This document shows positions 43,081 through 51,690 of a DNA stretch of 64,000 nucleotides, one piece after another. Every line of letters begins with the position of its first letter. Within the stretch, counting starts at the first letter, position 1. The position numbers were made by a program, and so were the translations under genes. The notes beneath the pieces were generated by a model. That model was not told the DNA's origin and made no database searches. It saw nothing but the letters and a program-made list of their open reading frames with translations. The stretch spans positions 62,001-126,000 of the forward strand of contig JABWCQ010000008.1 in assembly GCA_013360195.1 (NCBI GenBank), given 5' to 3'. The DNA comes from a bacterium (GTDB lineage: Bacteria > Electryoneota > RPQS01).

Positions 43081-43206
43081 GCATATTGCTCATTCGTTCG
43101 CCTGCGCATAGTCAAGAATATGATTTGCCTTTCGTACCGATTTTCCCCATCTTGATATCGTAGATTTGCCGTATTAACAACACTTTTCAATAGGAGTCTC
43201 AAACAG

Positions 43207-44022
43207 ATGCAAACCTATCGTCCATCCCCCAGTCCAAAAATTGTACTGCAGGTCTTTGGAGCAATCCTTCTGCTCATTCTCGTGTTCCGCTGTTTCACCG
43301 TCATTCCCGCCGGACACGTCGGTGTCGTTGACTTCTTTGGAAAGGTGTCGGATGCAACCCTCAAACCTGGTGTCAACTTCCGGAATCCGCTCGCGGCTAT
43401 TCACAAATTCTCGGTGAAAACTCAGGAAAAGAAAGAGGTTATGGTCGTGCCCTCCAAAGAGGGTCTGTCCGTCACCTTGGAAGTTTCCGCCTTATATCAC
43501 CTGAACCCCGAGACCGCTGCCGAGGTGTACAAGACAATTGGACCGGACTACCAGTCCATCATCCTCGAGCCCAATTTCCGCTCGATTACCCGCGGGGTAA
43601 CAGCTGGCTACGAAGCCCGCGCCTTGTACACATCCGAACGTGAAGTCCTGGCTCAGCAAATCAAGGAAGCGCTTGAAAAGACCGTGTCACCCAGAGGCAT
43701 CACCATTGAGGCAACCCCGCTGCGGCAAGTCAGCCTGCCTCCGAACCTCACGGCCTCTATCGAAGCCAAGCTGCAATCCGAACAAGAGTCCCAACGGATG
43801 GAGTTCATTCTGACCAAAGAATCCCAGGAGGCCGACCGCAAGCGCATCGAGGCTCAGGGAATTGCCGATTTCCAGAAGATTGTGTCCCAGGGTCTTTCTG
43901 ATCCCTTCCTCCGTTGGAAGGGGATTGAAGCTACTGAAAAACTAGCGACTTCCACAAATGCGAAGGTCGTCGTGGTCGGATCGGGCAAAGACGGGCTACC
44001 TATAATCTTAGGCAATCAATAG
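43207..44022 (+). CDS. Prohibitin/SPFH-domain membrane protein
   Basis: A 271-residue band-7 (SPFH) protein. One N-terminal transmembrane helix (VLQVFGAILLLILVF, about 18-32) anchors it. The SPFH domain follows, including VIPAGHVGVVDFFGKV and LKPGVNFRNPLAAI. A long charged coiled-coil region comes next (KLQSEQESQRMEFILTKESQ), ending in a short oligomerisation tail. It is close to bacterial prohibitin-like proteins, which form ring assemblies in membranes and modulate proteases such as FtsH. It has its own leader (AATAGGAGT ribosome-binding site) and terminator, so it is monocistronic, divergent from sucA. Confidence 0.9.
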   Translation: MQTYRPSPSPKIVLQVFGAILLLILVFRCFTVIPAGHVGVVDFFGKVSDATLKPGVNFRNPLAAIHKFSVKTQEKKEVMVVPSKEGLSVTLEVSALYHLNPETAAEVYKTIGPDYQSIILEPNFRSITRGVTAGYEARALYTSEREVLAQQIKEALEKTVSPRGITIEATPLRQVSLPPNLTASIEAKLQSEQESQRMEFILTKESQEADRKRIEAQGIADFQKIVSQGLSDPFLRWKGIEATEKLATSTNAKVVVVGSGKDGLPIILGNQ

Positions 44023-44056
44023 GCCAAACGCAACTCATTTCGTTAAAATACGAAAT

Positions 44057-44090
44057 AAAACGAGGCGGCCGTGATGCCACCTCGTTTTTC
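44057..44090 (+). terminator. Terminator after the SPFH gene
   Basis: AAAACGAGGCGGC (44057-44069) pairs with GCCACCTCGTTTT (44075-44087) with one mismatch, and the stem runs into TTTTTC. It can also act for the convergent DoxX gene. Confidence 0.8.
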
Positions 44091-44129
44091 TTACCGTCAC
44101 CGCAGCATCACACCAGTAAGGCGAGACGC

Positions 44130-44543
44130 CTAGGCATACCTCCTGTCCAGCGCGTATTTCCCTCCGCCGATAAACACAAAGGCGATGGCAATGGCCAAAA
44201 AGAGAAACGCCTTTTCCGCCGTCGCAAATGGGTCGCTGGCGTGGCGAACAAAACCGGCCACTCCCATCGTGCAGGCAATGAAAAATGCCGCCGGTCGGGT
44301 GGCCAGGCCGATTGCAAGCAGGATTCCCCCCACTAATTCCGAGAGGCTTGCTGCCCACGCGAATACTTCCGGCATCGGAAATCCCATCTTTGCCACCCCT
44401 TCGATGAATTTCTCCGAAGGCGGCGTCTTACCCCAACCGTGCGCGATGGCCATGGTCAAACCTGTGAAAACTCTCAAGATAAACAGGCCGATGTTGGCCG
44501 CTCCTGACTTTATATCCGCGCCGCCGAACAGGATTTTCTTCAC
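44130..44543 (-). CDS. DoxX-family membrane protein
   Basis: A 137-residue protein with four hydrophobic helices (IGLFILRVFTGLTMAIAHGW, EVFAWAASLSELVGGILLA, AAFFIACTMGVAGF, AFLFLAIAIAFVFIGGG). The conserved HGWGK and ALDRRY at the end are characteristic of the DoxX family. DoxX proteins have varied, poorly defined roles linked to redox or membrane integrity. It stands alone, between the convergent SPFH gene and the divergent racemase gene. Confidence 0.88.
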   Translation of the reverse strand: MKKILFGGADIKSGAANIGLFILRVFTGLTMAIAHGWGKTPPSEKFIEGVAKMGFPMPEVFAWAASLSELVGGILLAIGLATRPAAFFIACTMGVAGFVRHASDPFATAEKAFLFLAIAIAFVFIGGGKYALDRRYA

Positions 44544-44619
44544 GGGACTTCTCCGATTGATTGCCTTTATTCCGTCTTCAGATTAGATTATACTCATCAC
44601 AAACTACAAAAGTTCTCGC

Positions 44620-45309
44620 ATGAAAACACTCGGTCTTATCGGCGGAACAAGCTGGCACTCGACAGTCGATTACTACAGGCTCATCAACCGCGGCGTTCAT
44701 GAACGTTTGGGCGAAGTAAACGCTGCGCGCCTGGTCATGTTCTCGCTGAATATGCAGGAGTTCAAAAACATCATTGATGCGGGCGGCTGGAAGGCGGGCG
44801 AAAACTATCTTGTTCCCTTTGCTCAGAAGCTCGAAGCATTCGGCGCAGAAGGACTGGTGATGTGCGCCAACACTCCGCACATTGTCGCTGACGGCATTCG
44901 CGCCGCTGTCTCCATCCCGTTGATTCATATCGTTGAAGCTACCGCTCTTGTGCTCGCGCAAAAAAACGTCTCGACCGTCGGCGTGCTCGGTACGACGTTT
45001 ACCATGGAGCAGCCGTTTTACAGAGACATGCTGGAAAAGCACGGTATCAAAATGATCGTGCCTGAACCGGAAGATCGTGCTTGGATTAACGACAATATCT
45101 TCGGAGAATTGGCCGCGGGTGTTTTTCGTGACGAAACAAAACAACGCTACAAAGAACTCATGCGCGAACTCGGCGAACGCGGTGCTCAGGCTGTCGCGCT
45201 CGCCTGCACAGAGATTCCTGTTCTTATCAAACCGGAAGAGTGTCCGATTCCTGCGTTTGACACCATCGCAATCCACGCCAACGCCGCTGTTGAGTGGATG
45301 CTCGGGTAA
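44620..45309 (+). CDS. Aspartate/glutamate racemase-family protein
   Basis: A 229-residue cofactor-independent amino-acid racemase. The two catalytic cysteines are Cys82 in MCANTPH and Cys196 in LACTEIPVLI, each in its normal family context; the N-terminal LGLIGGTSWHST substrate loop is also conserved. Closest in layout to YgeA/RacX-type enzymes with broad substrate range. D-amino acids may serve peptidoglycan editing or signalling. It is a single gene with no operon partner. The substrate cannot be read from sequence. Confidence 0.9.
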   Translation: MKTLGLIGGTSWHSTVDYYRLINRGVHERLGEVNAARLVMFSLNMQEFKNIIDAGGWKAGENYLVPFAQKLEAFGAEGLVMCANTPHIVADGIRAAVSIPLIHIVEATALVLAQKNVSTVGVLGTTFTMEQPFYRDMLEKHGIKMIVPEPEDRAWINDNIFGELAAGVFRDETKQRYKELMRELGERGAQAVALACTEIPVLIKPEECPIPAFDTIAIHANAAVEWMLG

Positions 45310-45703
45310 AGTCCGCGTTTCGCTTCCCGCATCCGCCGGTGGACTGAACGCGGGGGTGAGCGCTCCGGCCATTTGAGATATTCCGGGACGAACTCCCCTG
45401 CATGCCTCTCCAGTTTTCCCACCTCCCTCGTAACTTCAATGCCAATCCCCTCTAATTAGAAAATGAACATATGTTTACAAAAAATTGCATTTTTTAGCAC
45501 AAACTCTTGACAAACGTTCAATTCATATGTATATTATGCACATCATGAAGATGAAGCCTATTCCAAAATGTGCACTGGGAGCAGAAGCGGATTGTCAGCA
45601 AATCCTGTCCACCGGCAAAAAGAAATACGGCGACCCTTTCGAGCCGCCGCACATACCTCCAAGCGCTTCGAGCGAAGCGCAAGGTGCCTGCTTGTCAAGT
45701 AGG
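45310..45703. other. 394-bp intergenic stretch with an orphan promoter
   Basis: The left third is ordinary spacer, followed by an A+T-rich section with a full consensus promoter (see 45507-45535). From 45544 a frame begins MKMKPIPKCALGAEADCQQI and stays open until 46015, but most of it is antisense to the subtilase gene at 45704-47566. Only the first 50 or so codons lie in free sequence. A perfect 7-bp hairpin sits at 45663-45680. On the minus strand, arms CGGCG and CGCCG (45645-45649 and 45628-45632) precede a T-rich stretch and may terminate the subtilase transcript. Confidence 0.5.
45507..45535 (+). promoter_or_regulatory. Full-consensus orphan promoter
   Basis: TTGACA (45507-45512), exactly 17 bp, then TATATT (45530-45535). 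It is the best promoter match in the window but reads into the 3' end of an opposing gene. A small RNA, a short peptide or antisense control are possibilities. Confidence 0.65.
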
Positions 45704-47566
45704 TTAGCTGTTCTTCAGCAATTCAATCGATTTCTTCGGATTAATAAGCTTGACCGTCCGGTCGCCCGCCTTCCGTTCATCCGCGCCGTTGATTATCAAC
45801 TCGCGCAACTGCTGCGGAGTCAAGTCAGGACGCAGTGTCAGGAGCTTACCCGCCAGATTCAGCACCTGCGGAGAACTCATCGACGTGCCGTTCAACTTCA
45901 TTTGCGTCCCCCCGGGGACATAGCTCATCACTTCAAAGCCATTGCCATAGACGTCCACTTTGCCGAAGCTCGTGAAACTTGTCTCTTCGCCCGCCTGATC
46001 CACCGCGCCAATTGAAATAATGTTCGGCAGGTCATAGCTCGACGGATAGAACTCCGCAAAAGCGTTGTCAAGATTCGAATTCCCCGCGCTTGTGATAAAC
46101 AAAATGTTCGGCGCGTTCATGATGGCGTTCTTGAACGCCGTGTCGCCAATCGTATAGATTTTACGAGCCAGCGCTTTCCGCTCTTCCACGGTGCCGCCCG
46201 CATTGTTCGCTTCCAGAGCGTCTTCAATGCCTTTCAGCGAACCGCCCCAGCTCATGTTCACCGCGCGCACGCCGTTCTTCTTGAAATACTCAATCGTCTC
46301 CACCAACGCCGCGGCATCCTTCGTCGCTTGCTCAATCGTCGGCGTCTCCGGAATCATGCGATGGTCGAACGTCAAACGGGCGCCGAGAATCCGGCAATAC
46401 GGATTGCCCGCCGCCGCGATACCCGCCACGTGCGTGCCGTGGCAATAGTTCCCGTACAAACTGATGGCTTCTATAAACGGTTGAACTTCATCCTGCTTCA
46501 AACTCGCGATGTGCTTCTTGATCTCTGCCGCTTCCTCGCTCTCAATCGCAGACTGCACGTCGCCCAGGCCTTTCATCCAGCGGCGCATCTGATCTTCGTT
46601 GCCCAGATTCTCCTTGCCGATCGGATACAGAAGTGAAGTCTCCTTGTTCGAGTGCAAATCAAAGGCGATCCCGTGAACATCGTCAACGAATCCGTTTTTG
46701 TCGTCGTCCTTGTTGTTGCCCGGAATCTCCTTCTCGTTCTTCCACATCTGTCCCAGCGGATCGAAAATGTTGTAATCAACACCCGAGTCCCAAACCGCCA
46801 GAACAACCGGCTTGTAGTTCTCGCCCTTGCTGAACTCAACATCGCGCTCCGCCCAAATGTCCGGCTTCTGCACCGCGTGTGCGCTGATATAGTCCGACAG
46901 CGCCGCGATGAAAATTTCCTTCTTCGGAATGTAGAAGTTCAGCGCGAAATGCGGAGAGAGAACCGACATCGCGTTGTCCTGTGTCATTTCACCGTTCGAC
47001 TTGTCAAGCGTCGGCTGAAGCGATGCCTCAAGTCCGCCGATAACCACCGCTTCCGACGCCATCTCCGCGCCGCCCTTCATTGCCTTCACATTCGCTTCCA
47101 CGACTTCGTAAGGCATGTTGGCAAGCATCGAGCGCAGTTCCGCGTCGAGATTCTTGTCGTAGTTCTCCTGCCCCTTCAATTGCGTTCTGGCAATTGCGCG
47201 GCCAATCATCGCCGTCGTGTGTTTCGCGGCCTCTTTGTCTTCAAGCTCGATGCGAAGATTCACCAACTCCAGATAACGCTGCCAGTCGCCTTCTATCATC
47301 GCGACTGTGCCGAGATTGGCGTACATGCCTTGCAGCGTGGACTTGTCCGTGATTTCGTACTTTTCCAAGTCGGCCAGAATGTCCGCCTTCACTTCGGCGG
47401 CCAACGCCTTCATCGCCGCTTCGTCCTTCAGGAAATCAACAATCTTCTTGTCAATCTTGTAGGTGTGCCGCGGCAAATCGTCGAGCTTCTCAATCTTAAT
47501 CTTGTCGGCAACGGCCAAATTGGCGAGTAGACCGACCAGCAGCATGACAAACCATGTGCGTTTCAT
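45704..47566 (-). CDS. Secreted subtilisin-family (S8) peptidase without T9SS tail
   Basis: A 620-residue exported protease. The start at 47566 follows GGAG and gives a signal peptide ending LANLAVA (residue 20). A helical N-terminal region of about 240 residues precedes the catalytic domain. The triad is Asp260 in AVWDSGVDY, His376 in YCHGTHVAG, and Ser562 in NGTSMSSPQV, with oxyanion Asn496 in TSAGNSN. An insertion of about 80 residues between Asp and His contains the acidic NNKDDDKNGFVDD loop, probably a calcium site, as in other FCB subtilases. There is no T9SS sorting tail; the protein ends soon after the S8 domain, so it may stay in the periplasm. Confidence 0.88.
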   Translation of the reverse strand: MKRTWFVMLLVGLLANLAVADKIKIEKLDDLPRHTYKIDKKIVDFLKDEAAMKALAAEVKADILADLEKYEITDKSTLQGMYANLGTVAMIEGDWQRYLELVNLRIELEDKEAAKHTTAMIGRAIARTQLKGQENYDKNLDAELRSMLANMPYEVVEANVKAMKGGAEMASEAVVIGGLEASLQPTLDKSNGEMTQDNAMSVLSPHFALNFYIPKKEIFIAALSDYISAHAVQKPDIWAERDVEFSKGENYKPVVLAVWDSGVDYNIFDPLGQMWKNEKEIPGNNKDDDKNGFVDDVHGIAFDLHSNKETSLLYPIGKENLGNEDQMRRWMKGLGDVQSAIESEEAAEIKKHIASLKQDEVQPFIEAISLYGNYCHGTHVAGIAAAGNPYCRILGARLTFDHRMIPETPTIEQATKDAAALVETIEYFKKNGVRAVNMSWGGSLKGIEDALEANNAGGTVEERKALARKIYTIGDTAFKNAIMNAPNILFITSAGNSNLDNAFAEFYPSSYDLPNIISIGAVDQAGEETSFTSFGKVDVYGNGFEVMSYVPGGTQMKLNGTSMSSPQVLNLAGKLLTLRPDLTPQQLRELIINGADERKAGDRTVKLINPKKSIELLKNS

Positions 47567-47674
47567 CTTCGTCTCCATCCGAAAGGTGTTACTGAAAAAA
47601 AAGGAAGTTTGAATCTTGAATTGATTTTCGGCGAGGACGGTGGCGCCCCGCAGTTGTGCCGGACAGCCCACCGT

Positions 47675-49132
47675 TCAGGATATTAGATAGCTGTTTCGCC
47701 CGCTTTGTGGCAGTGGAGCTGGGTGGAAGGGAGGCATATGCCGAAATGGCATTCCCGTTTCAAACCTGAGCGCGCTTTCAAGGTCCCCAAACCATGGCTG
47801 AAATCCTGCCCGATTAAGCACATCAGGCACCGCATGGGTACTTGCCAGCAGCAACTCCCGTCCCATTTCCCCAAAGGCAGTATTTACAGCAATTTCAGGA
47901 ACAAAGGCGAAAGTCGGTCGGTTCAGAACATGACCAAGAGTTTTCGTAAACTCTTGATTTGAAACAGCCTTCCCGGAAGTGGTGTTTACGGGACCCTGAA
48001 GGGTACTGTCGTAGAGCATTCGGTAGAGGACGGCAACGAGGTCATCTAGGTGAATCCAGCTCATCATTTGACGGCCCGAGCCCAGCCTCCCGCCTAATCC
48101 CAACTTGAAAATGGGCAAGAGCCGCCCAAGGACACCGCCCCACCCTGAGACGACCGTCCCTATTCGTGGATGAACCACCCGAATGCCTGCATTTCGTGCA
48201 GGTTCCGCGGCGCCTTCCCAGGCTTTCACAACCGCCGCCAAAAATGAGGTCCCGGGCTTCGCCGTTTCGTTCTGTGGCTCGACTGAATCCGGGTAGATTC
48301 CGACTGCCGAGGCACTCACGAAAACCTGAGGCGGTCGCTTCAGCGCGGCAATGGTCTCGGCAAGGAGACGTGTGCCCTGAACCCGGCTGTCGAGAATCTC
48401 GCGCTTGGCGGATTCTGTCCAGCGGCCGGCGGCGATGTTCCGTCCAGCCAAGTGGACGACTGCATCCACTCCTTCGAGCTTCTCGGATTCGATTTCTCTC
48501 TTGAGAGGATTCCAAAGAACCGACTGCTCAGTCGTCCGCCTGCGTTCAATCAATACGACTTCGTGTCCACCGGTCGTGAGAAAGTGTCTTAGTCCGCTTC
48601 CTATCATCCCCGAGGCGCCGCTGATGGCGACTTTCAGCCGTGGACGTTCGGCAAACTCGGCATGGCGGCTCAGGTCAATCCAAGTGCGTTCATGCCTCCA
48701 TGGAAAGGCCGTATTGACCATCCAGTTTACCTGTGATTGACCGAAGTGTTGTCCGATTTTCCCGAGAGGAAACTCATAATCAATCCGGTCCTCAAGTTCA
48801 CTTCGGCCACCCGGCAAATCGGTGCAAAGATGAAGATGAACCCACTTGCGAAACGGGCCGCGCTCCTGTTCGTCGATGAACTGGCGGCCGTCAATCACGC
48901 TGTGGTGCTTTGCCAGCCACTTCATCTTGAACGGACCCGCCGGGACTGAAAGCTCCCTGCGGCTGCCCTCGCGCACCTGTTCATCACCCCACGTGACTTT
49001 GATTGCCGACCATGGAGGCGTCAGTCGCTCAAGAGCGCCGATCCGCATGTGCCAATCGAACAGCTCGCGGGCGGGAACGGGATAGACACTTTTTAGACTG
49101 AATTGCGGCACGGAAAGCGATGTATGAAGCAA
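47675..49132 (-). CDS. SRPBCC-domain/TIGR01777-type epimerase fusion
   Basis: A 485-residue two-domain protein. Residues 1-165 look like a START/SRPBCC ligand-binding domain (FSLKSVYPVPARELFDWHMR, then QFIDEQERGPFRKWVHLH). Residues 170-465 form an atypical NAD(P)-dependent epimerase of the TIGR01777 family, with the nucleotide loop AISGASGMIGSGL, VVHLAGRNIAAGRW, SASAVGIYPD and SWIHLDDLVAVLYRM. Fusions of these two domains are known in many bacteria but their function is not. The start is a TTG at 49132 without a clear ribosome-binding site, so the N-terminus is uncertain by a few residues. Confidence 0.85.
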   Translation of the reverse strand: MLHTSLSVPQFSLKSVYPVPARELFDWHMRIGALERLTPPWSAIKVTWGDEQVREGSRRELSVPAGPFKMKWLAKHHSVIDGRQFIDEQERGPFRKWVHLHLCTDLPGGRSELEDRIDYEFPLGKIGQHFGQSQVNWMVNTAFPWRHERTWIDLSRHAEFAERPRLKVAISGASGMIGSGLRHFLTTGGHEVVLIERRRTTEQSVLWNPLKREIESEKLEGVDAVVHLAGRNIAAGRWTESAKREILDSRVQGTRLLAETIAALKRPPQVFVSASAVGIYPDSVEPQNETAKPGTSFLAAVVKAWEGAAEPARNAGIRVVHPRIGTVVSGWGGVLGRLLPIFKLGLGGRLGSGRQMMSWIHLDDLVAVLYRMLYDSTLQGPVNTTSGKAVSNQEFTKTLGHVLNRPTFAFVPEIAVNTAFGEMGRELLLASTHAVPDVLNRAGFQPWFGDLESALRFETGMPFRHMPPFHPAPLPQSGRNSYLIS

Positions 49133-49180
49133 AATGTGGATAAACTCTAATATACGGCTTTTCTAACAGAGGTGAAAGTA

Positions 49181-49199
49181 CCGTTCTGTCGCAGAACGG
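49181..49199. promoter_or_regulatory. Perfect inverted repeat upstream of the YbdK cluster
   Basis: CCGTTCTG and CAGAACGG with a TCG loop, in the 166-bp gap between divergent genes at 49132 and 49299. It could be an operator or an RNA hairpin. Confidence 0.4.
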
Positions 49200-49298
49200 C
49201 GAATCGAGAATTCTCCTTTACAACCGTTGAATTACGATGAGCCATTCCGTATCTTCAATCAACAATACTCCTCAGTTTCCCCCACCCAATAATTTCCT

Positions 49299-50420
49299 AT
49301 GGCCTTGATATTTAACGGCTCTCCGGAACCTACGCTGGGCGTAGAATGTGAACTGCTGCTGATTGACCCGAAAACATGGCAAGCGGTCAACCGTGCCCCC
49401 GAACTGTTGGCTGAACTGGGCGATGTCGGTTGGGCTAAGCCCGAACTCTTGCAATGCATTGTCGAGGTTATTACGACACCGTGCCGCACGGTGGCGGATG
49501 TCAAGCGCGAGCTTGTGGATAAGTTTCGCAAAACCGAAGAGGCCGCCAATAAGCTGGGCATGACCACTGCATTTATGGCGACGCACCCGACGGCGCTATG
49601 GCACGACATGGTGATTACCGACAATCCGCGCTACATGAATCTGGTCAATCGTATGCAATGGCCGGCACGCCGCGCGATGATTATGGGGCTGCATGTGCAT
49701 GTTGGTGTCAAATCGGCGGAAAAGGCGATTGCCATCTTCAACGCGATGACCACTTTTCTCCCGCACCTACTGGCCGTATCGGCGGCGTCGCCGTACTTCA
49801 TGGGCGAGGAAACTGGACTGGCGTCATCGCGCATCAAAGTTTTTGAAGCGATGCCAACCGCAGGGTTGCCGCAGCGTATGCTCAATTGGGCTGAGTTTCA
49901 AAGATTTATGAAGACGCTGATTCATGCCGGAGCGATTCAGTCGATTCAGGAAATTTGGTGGGACGTGCGCCCGCATCCGAAATTCGGAACACTCGAAATT
50001 CGCATCTGCGACGGCACCCCCGATTTGAAGGACGTGCTGGCGCTGGTGGCGCTGGCTCAATGTCTGATATGCTATCTTGAAGACCTGTATGACAACGGCG
50101 AAACGCTGCCGATTCACAAATACTGGTTCATCAAGGAAAACAAGTGGCGCGCCACCCGCTGGGGATTGGACGCGGACATCGTGCACACGGATGACGGAGC
50201 GACACGGCATATGCGTGACGACCTGCACTTTTTGGTCAAGACGTTGACGCCATTCGCCATTCAGCAGAACTGCCTTGAAGAACTGCAGCACATTGTGAAA
50301 ATAACAGACCGGGGCGGAAGCTACGAACGTCAACGCTCGGTCTATCGCAAGACCGAGAACTTCATGGCGGTCACCGAATCCGTTGTCAGCGAGTTTCAGG
50401 AGAGCGTCAGGCAGGCTTGA
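49299..50420 (+). CDS. ybdK: YbdK-type carboxylate-amine ligase (glutamate-cysteine ligase-like)
   Basis: A 373-residue ATP-dependent ligase of the GCS2 (YbdK) family, which joins a carboxylate to an amine. Family features are the N-terminal TLGVECELLLID, where the acidic residues bind Mg-ATP, the histidine-rich MGLHVHVGV, and WWDVRPHPKFGTLEIRICD. It has weak gamma-glutamylcysteine ligase activity in E. coli, but many homologues sit in dedicated clusters and act on unknown substrates. It is the first gene of a five-gene run with a second unrelated ligase, two hydrolases and a transporter. This argues for a specialised amide-forming pathway. Confidence 0.9.
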   Translation: MALIFNGSPEPTLGVECELLLIDPKTWQAVNRAPELLAELGDVGWAKPELLQCIVEVITTPCRTVADVKRELVDKFRKTEEAANKLGMTTAFMATHPTALWHDMVITDNPRYMNLVNRMQWPARRAMIMGLHVHVGVKSAEKAIAIFNAMTTFLPHLLAVSAASPYFMGEETGLASSRIKVFEAMPTAGLPQRMLNWAEFQRFMKTLIHAGAIQSIQEIWWDVRPHPKFGTLEIRICDGTPDLKDVLALVALAQCLICYLEDLYDNGETLPIHKYWFIKENKWRATRWGLDADIVHTDDGATRHMRDDLHFLVKTLTPFAIQQNCLEELQHIVKITDRGGSYERQRSVYRKTENFMAVTESVVSEFQESVRQA

Positions 50421-50459
50421 AGAGCCGGTTCACGTTTCCTGAATGCAGCGAAATCTGTC

Positions 50460-51659
50460 ATGAGTGAAAACAAACTCTCACCCGAAGTCAAACGGCTCGG
50501 CTGGGTGTCGTTTTTCACCGATGTGTCGAGCGAGATGCTCTATGCCGTAACGCCGATTTTCCTGAGTACCGTGCTGGGAGCAAGTGCGGGAATCATCGGC
50601 GTCATCGAAGGAATTGCCGAGGCGACGGCCAGCGTACTCAAGGGATTGAGCGGCTGGTACTCCGACAAGATTCGCAACCGGAAACGTTTTGTCTTTGCGG
50701 GATACGCGCTCTCAGCAATTGCAAAGCCCCTCATCGCCGTTGCCGGTTCATGGGTGTTTGTCCTGTTCGCGCGCTTCCTGGACCGTTTTGGCAAAGGCAT
50801 TCGCGGCAGCGCACGCGACGCGCTGATTGCGGATGTGACCCCCAAAGAGCTGCGGGGGAGAGCCTTCGGGCTGCATCGCGCGATGGACACGGCCGGTGCG
50901 TGGCTGGGTGTGGCGATATCCCTGTGGATTCTGCACACCTACGGCGGCACAGGTAAACTGCAAATCCTCTTGCGCAATCTGTACTGGATAGCGTTTGTCC
51001 CGGCGCTCGTAGGAGTGCTGTTCATCTTCTTCATTCGCGAGCCGAAAAGACGGGAAGACGTGGCACCGAAAGAGCCGGCTGCGCCGCGCACGAGTCTGGG
51101 AAAACGTTACTGGCTGATTGTCGCGGCCGCGAGCATCGGCTATCTCGGCTTCAGCAGCGACGCCTTCTTGATTCTCAAAGCAAAAGACATCGGTCTGTCT
51201 ATCACCAATGTCTTGATTGCCTATCTCGCCTACAACGCGTGCTACACGCTGGCGTCGTATCCCATCGGAAAGCTGTCCGATAAGATGAGAATGGAGTATC
51301 TACTCTGTGCCGGACTCCTGATCTATGCTTTCGTCTATTGGAGCATGGCGTCCGCGGATTCCCGCGCTGCCGTGTTCATCCTGTTCGTCGTTTACGGTCT
51401 GTACGCCGCACTGACGGAAGGCGTCATCCGAGCGCTCATCGCTAATGTCGTCGGCACGGATGTGAAGGCCACGGCGCTGGGAATTTTCAGTATGATTACC
51501 GGAGTGCTTGCGCTGATTGCCAGCCTGCTGGCCGGCTGGCTGTGGGACAACGTTTCCTCCGACGCGCCGTTCTATCTGGGCGCCGTTTTCGCATTCTTGT
51601 CTGCGGTCTGTTTCCTGATTCTCCCGCTTGAGCGCAGGAATCCCGCGACCGCCTCCTGA
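50460..51659 (+). CDS. MFS transporter
   Basis: A 399-residue major-facilitator protein with about twelve hydrophobic segments. The cytoplasmic loop between helices 2 and 3 reads GWYSDKIRNRKRFVFAG, the MFS A-motif equivalent, and RFLDRFGKGIRGSARDALIAD is a strongly conserved block of a subfamily often annotated as drug or metabolite exporter. The start at 50460 is 39 bp after the YbdK gene. In this cluster it most likely exports the product or imports a precursor. The direction cannot be read from sequence. Confidence 0.88.
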   Translation: MSENKLSPEVKRLGWVSFFTDVSSEMLYAVTPIFLSTVLGASAGIIGVIEGIAEATASVLKGLSGWYSDKIRNRKRFVFAGYALSAIAKPLIAVAGSWVFVLFARFLDRFGKGIRGSARDALIADVTPKELRGRAFGLHRAMDTAGAWLGVAISLWILHTYGGTGKLQILLRNLYWIAFVPALVGVLFIFFIREPKRREDVAPKEPAAPRTSLGKRYWLIVAAASIGYLGFSSDAFLILKAKDIGLSITNVLIAYLAYNACYTLASYPIGKLSDKMRMEYLLCAGLLIYAFVYWSMASADSRAAVFILFVVYGLYAALTEGVIRALIANVVGTDVKATALGIFSMITGVLALIASLLAGWLWDNVSSDAPFYLGAVFAFLSAVCFLILPLERRNPATAS

Positions 51660-51690
51660 TTCGTCCATTCACACACTTAAACTTATTCTC

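Noticed and set aside
45485-46015. 176-codon plus-strand frame as a full gene
   Set aside because: Two thirds of it are antisense to the subtilase catalytic region. Only the first 50 codons after 45544 are in free sequence, so I report the promoter and the doubt instead of a CDS.
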